Positions 1 through 10,807 are shown, counted from the first letter of the stretch. The stretch is 64,000 nucleotides of DNA from Primulina eburnea (GCF_022965805.1 NC_133101.1:1302001-1366000), one strand, 5' to 3'. Notes: a model not told the origin generated them from the letters alone. Translations and numbers: made by a program.

Positions 1-57
1 TTCGTAGAATAATGACTTACTATTACTAGACTTCTTCTTACCACCCTTTAACTCCAT
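1..57 (-). CDS. SAMDC: Conserved small uORF of S-adenosylmethionine decarboxylase mRNA (5' part only)
   Basis: Reading leftwards from 57, the ATG opens a frame of 19 codons that runs off the window edge. It starts MELKGGKKKS and ends SLFYE. This is the N-terminal half of the about 50-residue conserved peptide uORF in the leader of plant AdoMetDC (SAMDC) mRNAs, the polyamine-synthesis enzyme that makes decarboxylated AdoMet. Known from the family: the encoded peptide stalls ribosomes when spermidine or spermine is high and represses the main ORF. The GGKKKS and SLFYE blocks are the recognisable conserved parts. The rest of the uORF and the enzyme ORF would lie to the left of position 1, so the enzyme itself is not seen. 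The identification rests on 19 residues plus the tiny uORF placed exactly as in known SAMDC leaders. Confidence 0.88.
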   Translation of the reverse strand, partial: MELKGGKKKSSNSKSLFYE

Positions 58-65
58 TAAAACAT
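57..65 (-). CDS. SAMDC: Tiny uORF of SAMDC leader (ATG-TTT-TAA)
   Basis: A two-codon ORF (Met-Phe-stop) whose stop codon TAA shares its last A with the ATG of the small uORF. The one-base overlap of tiny and small uORFs is the hallmark of plant SAMDC leaders. There the tiny uORF is known to promote or restrict initiation at the small uORF according to polyamine level. Its presence confirms the call of the neighbouring fragment. Confidence 0.85.
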   Translation of the reverse strand: MF

Positions 66-725
66 TCAGTCCTTCCTGGCTGGACAATAAAACGAGATTC
101 AGAACCACGTAAAGCAACACAAAACAAAAGCACCAACCACGACCCAAAAAAGAATCAATACCACAGAATTCTAGGAACGCCGACAAGATATGGAAGATTA
201 AACGTTTGGAACGAAATCAAGGGACATTGGGGCACCCGAGAAAACAAAATATTATGTAAACCAACAGATGGATTCCACTGCATGATCTATGAAGTATGAA
301 TATGACATTGATTTTATAAAAACTAAAACATCGTATTATCGACAGATTTATCATCATTCACCGAGGAAATAAGAAAAGAAACAAGAAGGAAACGAGAATC
401 AACGACTAACCAGAAACAATGTATCCAACGATGGCCAAAGATCACCTATTTTCTTCCCGTAATCTTCAAATATCAAATCTGGGAATTAAAACCAAATAAA
501 AAAACATCTCATTAACACATCCTGAGACCTGTACCGCGCAAACAAATAAAAAATCATAGAACAAATTGTCAAAAAAACACTTACGAAATCAAAACCAACA
601 AATCTGAATTATAAAAAGAAACCCCAGAATCGAGAACTAGTGGCCGTAAAAAATAATTATTATTAAAAATTAAAAATCGGAGAGGATTCTGTGTTCGCAA
701 AACTCTGAGGAGCGAATCAATGGGG
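66..725 (-). other. SAMDC: 5' leader of the SAMDC gene, probably with an intron
   Basis: No ORF of note is present. On the minus strand a good donor GTAAGT lies at 579-584, and acceptor-like AG dinucleotides after a T-rich tract lie at about 76-85, just before the tiny uORF. A leader intron of roughly 500 nt is therefore plausible, as in other plant SAMDC genes. The right limit is set from a TATA-like box at 753-760 and is only approximate. Confidence 0.5.
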
Positions 726-751
726 GTGCTAGTTGTTACGCCAGAGGTCTC

Positions 752-760
752 CTTAAATAG
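752..760 (-). promoter_or_regulatory. TATA-like box of the SAMDC promoter
   Basis: The minus strand reads CTATTTAAGG, about 690 nt upstream of the uORF start, inside a locally GC-richer stretch (735-830). It is the only good TATA-like element at a suitable place. Transcription would begin around 720-730. The 800-1000 interval upstream shows nothing else that I can name. Confidence 0.4.
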
Positions 761-1042
761 GGAAGGAAAGAAGCGCGTGGAGCATACTCATCTGTGGACG
801 GGATGTGAGATAATTACATTATCACCCTCCGCTTAATTGGCGATTATTTTGTTATTTACTAATTTACTCTTGTTTTGAGTGAGGATTAAGAAAACATAGA
901 TTATTACAGATTCGTTGCCTAGTGTGTGATTCTTTTCTTCCGGAAAATTTCCTTCTCCTTTTTTATTTGTGATAATCAAAGTCAAAGAGGGAGAAACTAC
1001 ATCGTATTATTCTCATGTGATGGTCATTTTACATAAAACTTT

Positions 1043-1230
1043 ATGAGTATGTCTTTTATAAGACGATTTTACGGATATTTATTCGTGAGACAGATCAATC
1101 ATGTCTTTATTTACAATAAAATTTAATATATTTGATATAAAAAATAATATTTTTTCGTGGATGGTCCATATAGAATACTCGTTTCACAAAATTGATACGT
1201 GAGACTGTCTCACATGAGTTTTTGTGTTTA
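1043..1230 (-). repeat. GTGAGAC-family dispersed repeat, copy 1
   Basis: Member of a family present ten times in the window (best copy 48521-48707). The reverse complement shows the typical order: GTGAGAC/GTCTCAC block, GAGACGGATC-like block, AATATTA...TTTTTATTGTAAATA middle, and an ending GTGAGACtgtCTCACATGAG block. Diverged but full length. Both ends carry the same inverted motif, which suggests a non-autonomous foldback or MITE-like element. The flanks (830-1042 and 1231-1435) show no gene. Confidence 0.7.
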
Positions 1231-1435
1231 TAATCCATGGTAATGAAAATAATTCAATTTTTGATAATAGTACCTACAATAATCTAAAACCAAAGTTTGA
1301 GTGTTCTCTTGATTGGTCATCGTTTGATTAATCTTACCACTTTGTATGCAAAATAGAAATATATAGAACATGTAAATTAGATTCTAATATCATTTTAAAA
1401 TCGACATTAGTTATTTTAAACTTTTAACTTAAACT

Positions 1436-1710
1436 TAGGGATGACTATAAAACTGGATATAGAAAGACGTGGGGCGGATATTCATTTCCTTTCCATGTCT
1501 TTGAATCCAAAACATGTCCTCATCTCTGTCCCGATCTTCGTTTTTTCTAATTGGAGTACCACATTCTCGTCCCCACGATGACTACGTCCACATCTCATCT
1601 CCGTCCTTGATGCTACCTACTAGGAGAAACGAGAGTTTAAATCCTCATCTTCGTCCCCATCGAATCTAGGCTACGTTGATTCGAGGTCCGACTCCACTTG
1701 AACCTAAGCA
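1436..1710 (+). repeat. Degenerate hAT-type end (TAGGGATG) with CCCCGTCCCCAT-rich tract
   Basis: Begins with TAGGGATGACTATAAAACTG, followed by repeated purine/pyrimidine-strand words such as TCGTCCCCA and TCTCCGTCC. The same style of sequence ends at 3471 with the inverse terminus (TGACATCCCTA). TAGGGATGTCAA-type termini with GGGGATCCCCG sub-terminal repeats are typical of non-autonomous hAT elements in plants. No matching 8-bp target duplication was found between 1428-1435 and 3472-3479, so the two ends are not claimed as one element. Confidence 0.4.
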
Positions 1711-2520
1711 ATTTGACCAAAATTCGGAAGGAGAATAGTGACTGGTTGGATCATGGACGTGATTTGAGGGTTTGGAATTTGGTTTTTCCATCTTATTTGT
1801 TAATTGTTAAGAAAAATTATTTATTTATTATTATTATTACCGAATTCGGAGATAAAAATAGTATCATCATATCACCCCGATTTGATGCAAGGATTTGAAA
1901 AATCCCTAAACACGAACTCATGTCCGATAACATATCCTTGAATATATATATATTTTTTAACGAACAAATATTTGAAAAAATAGTTATTTTAGTTATCTAA
2001 GTTGTTATGTTTTGTTTTTTTTGTTTTTATTTCCGTTCTCTAATTTGTCAAAGTTGAGTTTTGGTCTTAACTTTGTTTTGATTGTTTTTTTTTTATCCTA
2101 AATTAATTGTTTCCTTTATTATTTTTTCTTTTCAAGAAACTAAAATGTGATAGACCCACTTTGATTCGGAGACAATTCTCCTTATTCAAGCACGTCCACT
2201 TGACCATCCAACTGGTCCGAACTTTCTCCATCGTCGAAATCAAAATTTTAATTAAAATAAAATAATAACAGTAGTAAAATAAAAAATAAATAAAAATAGG
2301 ACTGAAGGTTGACACTAGAAAGATATCCATGCTCGACCATACAAATATCCTTTACAAACGGATGGATTAGATCGTCCTAATTGTTAGATAGATACTATAA
2401 TAATGTGTTTTAGAACTCTCTGTGCGACTACTTTCTAAGCAATTAATAATAATAATAATAATAAGAAGAAGAAGAAGAAGCAGCCGCCTAGCTAGAACCG
2501 AGGATTTTGAATGACTAGGC
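1711..2520. other. AT-rich spacer, no gene seen
   Basis: Low-complexity AT-rich DNA with a short ATT/AAG microsatellite-like run around 2442-2480. Open frames here are short and have no coding character. Nothing else is recognised. Confidence 0.5.
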
Positions 2521-2528
2521 ATCAAAAT

Positions 2529-2815
2529 CAGGGGCGGATTTAGTGTAAGGCGAACGGGGGCCACGGCCCCCCCAAAAAATTTTAAAAAAAATTTTAGTAT
2601 ATAGCGACGGGTTTAACAAAACCGTCGTCGATCTAGATCGACGACGGTTATTGTAAAAACCGTCACGGTTATTGTCAAAACCGTACGTTGTTAAGAAACG
2701 TACGGTTGATGTTTTGTTCAATGTAACCCGTAAAATTTTTGTCTTTTCCCTTTTAAATTTTTGTTTGTCTTTTGTAAGCGGCCTCCCCAGTGTCGAAATC
2801 CTATATCCGCCCCTG
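2529..2815. mobile_element. hAT-type MITE with 8-bp target duplication
   Basis: The element has 11-bp perfect terminal inverted repeats, CAGGGGCGGAT at the left and ATCCGCCCCTG at the right. It is flanked by an identical 8-bp direct repeat ATCAAAAT (2521-2528 and 2816-2823), the target-site size of the hAT superfamily. Length 287 bp, with no coding capacity. The interior carries several GCGACGG/CCGTCGC words and a perfect palindrome at 2620-2649. Similar words occur in the larger element at 28570-29256. Confidence 0.88.
2620..2649. repeat. Perfect 30-bp palindrome inside the MITE
   Basis: The sequence from AACCGTCG to CGACGGTT is its own reverse complement over 30 bp, centred on the ATCTAGAT core at 2631-2638. 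It would form a loop-less cruciform or hairpin. Confidence 0.9.
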
Positions 2816-2869
2816 ATCAAAATCTCAGGGCAGAAATTATTTATGTATTGAGCTATTTGAAATCAAGTC

Positions 2870-3028
2870 CATTCGGAGTGTCTCGATATTTTTTAATATT
2901 TTATATTGATATACCCGGGCTAATATCATATTATTCTAAATTTTTACAAAATTTACCTATAATTTTTTTCAAAAAATATTGGGCCACCCGGGCTAAAGCC
3001 CGGATACGAGCATACATAGCTCCGCCCC
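2870..3028. mobile_element. Truncated GGCGGAGC MITE (second member of 3653-3851 family)
   Basis: Shares with 3653-3851 the order: TTTTAAATTGAT-like block, ACCCGG(G/A)CTAATATCA, AAAATTTACCTATAATTTTTTT, CCACCCGG, CTTTAGCCCGG or CTAAAGCCCGG, and an end in (G/T)GCTCCGCCCCTG. The left terminus is missing. Two diverged copies within 1 kb show repeated insertion of this family. Confidence 0.65.
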
Positions 3029-3471
3029 TGCCCGCCCCGATCCCCGCTTTTTCGGGTTCGGAGAATCCCCAAACCCGAAACTTCGGGGATCAACTTTCCA
3101 TCCCCGTCCCCATCTCCGTTTCAAAAATATTAATATGGCAAGGCGACGACGAATTCGGAGATTTTCTCAAACCAAAAGTTATTATTATCTATTATTATTA
3201 GAGACAATATTAATATTATATTTTAAAAAATAATATGATTATTATATTATTAATATTAATAATACTATTATTTTATTATTGATATTATTTTCGGGACGGG
3301 TTCGGGGATTTCGGGGATGGGAATAATAATCTCATACCCGTTCCGAATTATATAGGGGATTTTTATAAATCCCCGAACCCGAACCCAAACTCGAAAAAAT
3401 CGGAGATCCCCATCTCCATTTGGGATTTTCCCCGCGGGGTCCCAAACTCGTGGAAAAAGTTGACATCCCTA
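3029..3471. repeat. Right part of a GGGGAT/ATCCCC-rich hAT-like non-autonomous element
   Basis: Dense GGGGATTTC, ATCCCCG and CCCGAACCCG words flank an ATT/AAT-rich core (about 3175-3290). The right terminus TGACATCCCTA is the inverse of the TAGGGATG(A) end at 1436. Typical of plant hAT MITEs. No paired left end with a target duplication is found. Confidence 0.45.
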
Positions 3472-3652
3472 TTGGCGCCACGGGGGAACCACTTTCGCAC
3501 GAGATGCACGCAGCAACTGCACACTTACGTCCACGGTCGTGCCCACAACACCTCTGTCCGACCCTCCCCAACTCACGAGGTTGCCTCTTCCCTCCTGCGC
3601 ACTGCCCCCTTGCGCGAGCCAATACCTGTGCATCACTTCATCGTACATCAAA
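3472..3652. other. Short GC-rich unidentified stretch
   Basis: About 180 bp of balanced composition between two repeat elements, open in more than one frame on both strands. It could be a captured or old coding fragment, but I recognise no protein family. Confidence 0.25.
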
Positions 3653-3851
3653 CAGTGGCGGAGCCAGGAATCAAAGTCTACCCAGGTTAGAATTTTAAAC
3701 TCTAAAATCTTTGAATATTTTAAATTGATCTACCCGGACTAATATCAAAATTATACAAAATTATACCAAAATTTACCTATAATTTTTTTAAAAAAAAATT
3801 AGCACCACCCGGACTTTAGCCCGGGTGAAGAATACATTGGCTCCGCCCTTG
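3653..3851. mobile_element. GGCGGAGCCA-ended MITE
   Basis: Left end CAGTGGCGGAGCCAGG and right end TTGGCTCCGCCCTTG form imperfect terminal inverted repeats. The interior is AT-rich, with CACCCGGACTTTAGCCCGG near the right end. No clean target duplication can be seen (ACATCAAA versus CATGCATG), so this copy is old or the exact ends are off. Related to 2870-3028. Confidence 0.65.
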
Positions 3852-4989
3852 CATGCATGCATGGGCGCCTCGTGCCTCACTGATCAACCACCGCAGCCTC
3901 CTAAATTTACCATTCGTCCTATATTTTGTTTTACTATAATAAGCTTCCAATTAACGAAATCCATTCTTCCTCAAAAATGTTATTTTACTTACTAAACAAA
4001 ATTCTCGAAATTTATGTATAATATTATATTCAAAATGGTTATATATATACACGCGCTCGCGTTTCACCAATTTAACCTAATATTTTTTTTATTATATGAG
4101 AATATGTTCGCGAATGTCATTAATATTCTTACTAAATACAATTTTAAGGAATTTACTTTTATTAAAAGAATAATTACTATAATATTATATATGTGCGTGG
4201 TTATGAAACATCTTGGTTAATATCCATGATTGCGATGGCAGATTTGGGAAAGTATTGATTCGAAAAGGTCTAAGAAAAATATTGATAACATCGTAAATTT
4301 GTTCGTGTAATTTGTAACAAAGAAATTCATAATCACTATTCATAAGCGTACTCTGGTTAAACCATCATGTTGAACACTATAGTTTGTAAATCGCGTCAAT
4401 CGTATGAATACAGCAGGAAACCTATATATGTGATTGGCTCATCCAAAAATTTAATGATATAAAATAGAATATGTGATCAATTAGTCATACGTATGTTTGT
4501 TTCTTGTACACATAGTGGAATTTTCAAAAGAAGGGCCAAAATCTATTATGTATTTGTTCTGAATAAATTGGTTAGTTCAATTTTTAGTGCATTTGTTATA
4601 TATGATTTTTACTTTTAAAATATTATTTATTCTAAAAATTATTCAAATTCAACATCAATAATTTAAGTCATAAATCTATTAACACACATTTTATTTTAGT
4701 TAAAAGTTATTAATGAAAGAAAGTAGTTCAGATAATATGATCTTTTGAAAATTTGCAAGCTACCATTTAAGTATATTCATCAGTCAAGTTAATATAATAT
4801 GGTGTATATACATATATTTTTTTTGTCTATCGTATGCTTTTAAATTATAATTTTCGCACCAACAAAAACATTCCTGGCTGCCCCTTGTAGTAATGTATAT
4901 TTAATTTTTTTGAAAATTTTAATATTTTCATCATAAATATTGAAAAAAAAATTTGAAAGTAAAACAAATTCATTACTTAAGAATATCTT
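3852..4989. other. AT-rich intergenic DNA, nothing recognised
   Basis: More than 1.1 kb with only short frames (longest 68 codons, composed of Ile/Phe/Tyr/Asn codons). No repeats with ends, no RNA gene seen. Confidence 0.5.
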
Positions 4990-5210
4990 GATTTATAATA
5001 CTAAGTAATCAAGCTGGTATATCACCAGAACACCAAACAATAAAAGAAGAAACATCAAAAGCTTCACGAGCTATATCCGATGAGCAGCCGGTTGACCGAT
5101 CTCGACATGTGGTTGATAGACAAGAAAGCATCCGTCTTCAGCATATTGAGAATGTCGATTGTGAGCATTTCACTGGACCAAGGTCAACTAAGAAGCTGCT
5201 AATAACTTGA
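4990..5210 (+). pseudogene. Exon-like remnant of unknown gene
   Basis: One frame stays open for about 70 codons and ends with TGA at 5208-5210, exactly at the hAT insertion point. The peptide is hydrophilic and coding-like (it contains SPEHQTIKEETSK and RHVVDRQESIRLQHIE). There is no ATG at a sensible place, so it may be the last exon of a decayed gene. I do not recognise the family. Confidence 0.25.
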
Positions 5211-5809
5211 ACAGCTAGGCCTGGTTCGGTACGGTATACCGAATTTTTTAAGTAATACCGTATACCGTACCGAAAAATACATACCGATACCGTACCGAAA
5301 TTTCGGTATACCGTCATGTCGGTATACCGACATTTCGGTATGACATAAACTACATACCGTTCTTACCAAAAACATTCGGTATACCGCAATTTTTCCAAAA
5401 AAATTGTTAATCTCATTACAATCACAACAAAAAAACTTTTAACCATTTGTCCTACCAATAAAAAATCAGAACCATACCTCAAATTTCACTTGGCAACCGC
5501 AAATAACATGATTTATCCAAATGAATTCCAAGAAAACATAAATATCTCAAAACAAAAAGGTCTACGGACGAATGCGGCAAAGATTCAACTACACAAGTCA
5601 TATCTACTTTAAAAGGAAACTAAACGTCACAGATCGAACAATAGAGTTTTATAATATATATGTTTCAAAAGAGCAACTCAACAAGAAAAGATTCTACAAG
5701 ATAAGCAGAGTATTTCAAAACAAATGACACATCAAATATATCACAAATTGTTATTCTAACAAGTTCTAGGTTAGTTGCAAAAAGTAGTGTCATGTCCTGC
5801 ACTTTTTTT

Positions 5810-6125
5810 GAAACTCCAACATCTCAAAAGACCTGCAAAAGTAAAAAACTAAAATTTAAAAATATTAGAATTTAAATGAGTAAACATAAATATAGTCTTA
5901 CTAATTATAATTGTGTTGAAACTCCTCCATCTCAAAGGACCTGCAAAAATTAAAAACTACATTTACTTAAAATATTAGAATTGAAATAAGTAAACATAAA
6001 TATAATCTTACTAACTATAATTTTGTTGAAACTCCTCTATCTCAAAGGACATGCAAAAGTTAAAAACTACATTAAGTTAAAAATATTAGATTTGTAATAA
6101 GTAAACATAATTATAGTCTCACTCT
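5810..6125. repeat. Three-copy ~109-bp tandem repeat in the hAT element
   Basis: The block starting GAAACTCC..ATCTCAAA..GAC.TGCAAAA recurs at 5810, 5918 and 6028, each followed by AAATATTAGA and AAACATAAATATAGTCT-like text. It lies downstream of the transposase stop codon, in the 3' untranslated part of the element. Confidence 0.75.
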
Positions 6126-6253
6126 TCAAGTTAGTCCAAAGTGGAGGATGAAGATGAAATGTTGGCATGACCTTGAGTGACATCTGCAGCTGTTAAAAGA
6201 AATATTAGTATTCATGTTAGATTAACAATGATATTATATAAATTTAAACTTAA

Positions 6254-8378
6254 CTAAATAAAAAAAATATTACTTTTTTCAATTTTTTCAATTTCCTTGT
6301 ATAGTTCAAGGTCATCGTCTGTTGGATCTTTCCAAAAAGAGAACTCCTCTGCTCTTAGCCAATCACTAGTACACACCAATGCCTCTACCATTTTAGGACT
6401 CAAACTGCTCCTAAAAGGATCCACGACTCTTTTGCCCAAGCTAAAAGCGGACTCACTAGCAACGGTTGAACACGGAATTGAAAAAATATCTTTGGCAATC
6501 AATGAAAGGATTGGGTACCTAGTTTCACTTCCTTTCCACCACTCCAAAAGATTGAAAGATTGATTAGATCGTTTTTCAATCTCATCGGTCAAATACTTAT
6601 CTACTTCATTAGATATAACTTGAAGTTGTTCTTCTTCGTTTTGTGCTTCCAAATCATCAAACAATTCATCACAAAGACCACCACCACCACCACTAATACC
6701 TCCATCTCTATTGTCACACTCTATTTGCATACTTTGACTCTCGATATTCAATATATCATTTATTGAATTATACTCCGACCACAAAGTTTCCAAGTTTTGT
6801 TTGACATTATCAACAAATTCTTTGATCCTTGTAGGAGTACCTCCCAATTTTCTGATAGTGACTTTGATCATTTGAAGTTTGTTCCTCGGGTCCAAAATAT
6901 TACCAATAAATATCAAAGGGTTCATGCTATTCCAATTTCCCCAATACTTGTCAAACTTTAACTTCATTGCACATGCTACCTTTTTAAGAATTGGATCTGA
7001 ATCATCATGTCTCTTTCTTTCAATCTCAACTTGTAGTGCAATCATTGTTTGATAAATCAATTGAGAGGTAGGACTTTTTGATGCACTTAGCTCCAAAGTG
7101 GCATCATAAAATTTTTTCAGAAAATGTACAAAAGCCTTTGCTGTCTCCCAATCATCAGCAATTGGGGGCCCAATCCTTTCTTTACCCTTATCATCTTTTT
7201 CACGAAAATAATTCATAAAAGGCAACCATTCTTCAGTCATCCTTTCGAACACCCTTCGATACTTTAATGCAACTTCAAGAATTTTATAAGTTGCATTCCA
7301 CCTCGTTTTGACATCCATAGGTACTGTTGATGTACTAGAAAACTTGGCTAGCATGGCAAACTCCCTAAAATTTATTCAATCTTGATGGAGAAGAATGTAT
7401 AAAAACAACTGCATTTCTTATAGCTTTAATTGAAACATTAAGCTCCTTCAAGCCATCTTTAACAATTAAGTTAATTATATGACAAGCACACCTCAAATGC
7501 AAGTATTTCCCTTCAAACAACAATGAATTTTCACTTTTCATTCTTCTTTTCAAGTAGTCAATTGCAGTGTCATTAGAAGAAGCATTGTCAACTACAATTG
7601 AAAAGACTTTTTCTATCTTCCACTCTCTCAGACAAACCTCAACCATCTTCCCAATTTCTTCTCCAGAATGACTAGTGATTTTTGTGAAGTTGATTATTCT
7701 TTTATGTAGCTTCCAATCACTATCCAAGAAGTGAGCTGTCACTACCATGTAATTTATGTTTTGAATGGATGTCCAAGTATCAGTAGTGATACTCACCCTT
7801 TTGTCACCGATCACACTTTTTATCTTAGTTTTCTCAACTAAGAAAAGATCATAAACCATACCTGCAACTTTTTTTCGACAAGGAATTAAGAATCTTGGTT
7901 GTAATTCATGCAATAATTCTACAAACCCCTTCCCTTCGACAACCCTAAAAGGCACTTCATCGAGAATCACGTACCTTGCAACTTTCAATTCACATTTTTT
8001 TTGATTAAAAGTATGAGGAACCAAGGCACTTCCTTGCCCCATAGTCACACTCGTCAATATAGTTTGACCTTTAGCATCCCCACTCGTTTCGTAGAGCGGA
8101 CTTGACTTGCACCTCTTTACTAAGTGGTTTTTTAACCCACTAGTACTTCCATAAACTGCTGGGATCTCAAGTTTGCAATATTTGCATATCCTTATTTGTT
8201 GTTCGGTCCCATCACTCAACTTTCTTCCTCCCTTTATACAATGCTCCCAAAATATACTCTTGGATTGTTGAGGAACTTTAGGAGGCTTCCTTGGTCGTTT
8301 TCGAGCCGTGGACTGTTGTGTTTCATGTCCCGTTGCATTTGATATTTGAGATGAACTTAGGAGAGTATTAGATTCCAT
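6254..8378 (-). pseudogene. hAT transposase (RICESLEEPER/BED type), one frameshift
   Basis: The first segment runs 8378 to 7365 (337 aa). It carries a BED zinc finger at about residues 43-91 (C65-x2-C68, H85, C90) and the RNase-H-like core with the TTDTW and VDNASSND stretches that hold catalytic Asp residues. The second segment runs 7354 to 6254 (366 aa). It ends with the hAT dimerisation domain, including WWKG, YP.LS..A.D.., PCSTVASESAFS and a LVC..DWL tail. The two reading frames differ by one base. A run of four T (minus strand TTTTAG, around 7364-7369) creates the stop, and one T fewer would give a continuous frame of about 707 codons, a normal hAT transposase length. This may be a real inactivating mutation or a homopolymer sequencing error. 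There is no gene beyond the transposase in the element. Confidence 0.9.
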
Positions 8379-9429
8379 AATAGTATGATCCTACAAACAA
8401 AATGCAGATATTATCAATGTTATTATTTATACAAAAACAAGACAAGAAAAATAAACAGAGAGTGTGAATTTATAATGCTTCCAATTAAACAGAGCAGCAC
8501 TCACTTTTTTGTAACTACTGAAATTAAATATTGTTTCCACTACATATTAGTTTTAGTTTCTTTTTTTCTAAAAAAATACTTGGTTCTGAATTTTGAGGAT
8601 GGAACTTCGAACTTAATTAGTAGGTTGACTGAGTTTGGTGACTCTATTCCTGTGAAGAGAGTATGAACAGATGGAACTTTGAACTTAAAAAAAACTTGGT
8701 TCTTAATAAAAACCCATGTATTGAAAGATAAAAAGGATATTAGACTTAGCAGTACTCTGTAGAATTGTAGCTGAAAATCTTTGACACAAAAACAAATTGG
8801 TATCATGCTTTGATTTCCAAGAGAGATTTTACCTTTTAAAATTTTGGCAATTGATTGGTTCGTAAAATATCTTTTAAACTCTCTGCAAGGTCGTTTGAAT
8901 GACGTAAAACAAAAATCAAGAACTATAAGCTTGTGTCGAAATCAAATAATGCAAGGTGAACTAATTATTCTTGTTCCACCACTGATAACAGTCAACGTAT
9001 TGAACTCATTAGGTGGGGAGATAACAAGAATTGAAGCTTGAGTTCAACTCCTCAAGAGAGTTTTCCTTCGTCTAACGTGTACACATGGAACCAAAGAAAC
9101 CTAAACACTCCAACACAATATAGACAGAACAGGGGCTTAATAAAAAAAGATTTACCTTTCACAATCATCAATTTCTCGTTTCTTTGTGTAGATTTTCCGT
9201 TGTCTAAGATTCACAAGTAGGGCTTAGGGTTTTTTTTCTCTTCAGAACGAGGCTAAGATTGTCGCGACGATGAAGGAGAAAGAAGAGTAAGTGGGTTTTC
9301 TTGTTGGGCTAGTCGTTCTTCACTAATTCACTATTGAGCCCATATCAAATATAAAAGCAAGCCCAATATATAATAAAATTACAATTGAAAGTTTGGTCCA
9401 AATAATAATAATTTTAATTATTATTATAA
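8379..9429 (-). other. 5' region of the hAT transposase transcription unit
   Basis: No ORF longer than about 93 codons and none with family similarity. It is expected to hold the promoter, untranslated leader and possibly a leader intron of the transposase. A CTTAGGGTTTTTTTTCTC-like leader motif lies near 9222. Confidence 0.4.
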
Positions 9430-9629
9430 TAATTTTTCGGTATGTCGGTATACCGAAATACCGAACGTTTAAAAAACATATATCGATACCGATACCGAAA
9501 ATTACGGTACGGTATAATACCGTACCGTAATTTTCGGTATACCGTTAATATCGGTATACACGGTATATTTCGATAAGATATATGCGATATACCGAAATTT
9601 TTTTATTTTTTCCCAGCCCTATGAACAGC

Positions 9630-10088
9630 AAATATTGAATTTGAGAAAATATTAACATCGACTAACGTTGTGTCGGAACCATGTCAACTGAATTTTGTCA
9701 AAAAATAATAATGAGTAAAGCTCTTGCGAATCGAGCTCACGCTGACTGTACAATAATTATTAATATAATATATGTGGAAATGAGGATAAGAATGCCAATC
9801 AATGGAACAATCATCAAGAGCTGGTTCCCATGAAACTCGAATTTGGCCACAATCATCCTTTTATTCAACTCTATTATCAAAACACGACAAATATATTACG
9901 TGGAATATTTTTTAAATTTTATATTCATTATTCGATTGTAATGTTACCTTTTCTTAATTAATTCAGAATTAGTCAGATAAAATATTAACATGCCATGTCC
10001 TACCTCAGTCAGATTTGTCTTAATGGATCTCCGTTGTACGCTAAAGAAGATTATCGCAAATAAAAATATGTTTTAGTCTTTTAAATAT
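9630..10088. other. AT-rich spacer right of the hAT insertion
   Basis: No open frame of note, no repeat ends found. Confidence 0.5.
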
Positions 10089-10807
10089 AATTTGGTACAT
10101 TATATAAGAGAGATTGATAAATAATCTTTATTATTCCACATTTGGTACTTTTATAGGAAGCTCGTGATATTAATAAATAAATTTATACAAGGATAAAATA
10201 TCTCTTTTATGATATGTGATAATTTTAATTTAATGATAAAAAACACCACAAATGACTTAATTGTCCTCAATATATAAAATCCTAAACTTTATCGTTTGAT
10301 ATGGAAACCGGTTTGGAACACGTTCGATTTTTAATTTGTTAATTGTAGTAATTTTGGTTTTTTAGAAAATAAATAAGATTAGTTTATTGTTTTTCAAATT
10401 TTTTGAGTACTTCGTTTGTTTTATAACTGTCACACGTAGTTCTAAATTTAATAAATGACATAAATATTTTTTTTATTTTTCTTTCTTTTTTGCTATTAAT
10501 TTATAAAAATAAAATGATATTTAAATTGTCAAATAAATTTTTTAAAATTATATTTAAATTGTAACGCCGATTTTGAAATTATAAAATTATTATGAACAGA
10601 TAATTATGAACTCAAAAAACAATTTTGAAATTATAAAATTTATTATAATAATGTTAATTTTATCATTACAATCTAATATATAAATTTAATCACTCTTATT
10701 AAAAACATACCAAACATTAAATATAATATCATATATCTTATTTATCATTAACTTATCTATATATTATATATCACATGTTTATCATATCATGTGTATCAAA
10801 CTATGCC
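10089..10807. mobile_element. Tourist-like MITE, copy A
   Basis: Homologous along its length to 31857-32450: near-identical blocks around GAGAGATTGATAAATAATC, TGTGATAATTTTAATTTAATG, and the right end TATCAAACTATGCC followed by TA. The outer ends are inverted (TTTGGTAC... at the left, ...TATCAAACTATGCC at the right). GGCATAGTTTG-type ends with a TA-containing target fit the PIF/Harbinger (Tourist) group, but the left end is diverged and the target repeat cannot be proved. AT-rich, no coding capacity. Confidence 0.65.

Larger units (their letters stand above)
5216..9621 (-). mobile_element. Complete 4.4-kb hAT transposon
   Basis: Ends are TAGGCCTGG at the left and CCAGCCCTA at the right (inverted, one mismatch). 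It is flanked by the identical 8-bp duplication TGAACAGC (5208-5215 and 9622-9629). Sub-terminal zones 5226-5400 and 9430-9600 are packed with CGGTATACCG-like words in both orientations, the usual arrangement of transposase binding sites in hAT elements. The interior holds a BED-zinc-finger hAT transposase on the minus strand (6254-8378). The intact target duplication and preserved ends suggest a fairly recent insertion. The transposase frame is broken once, so this copy is probably not autonomous as sequenced. Confidence 0.93.

Noticed and set aside
1436..3471. One hAT element spanning both TAGGGATG-type ends
   Set aside because: The flanking 8-mers CTTAAACT and TTGGCGCC do not match, so the two ends cannot be shown to belong together.
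3420..3698. ORFs of 60-92 codons in the GC-rich stretch on both strands
   Set aside because: Overlapping open frames in several phases with no recognised family; the left part lies inside a hAT-like repeat.
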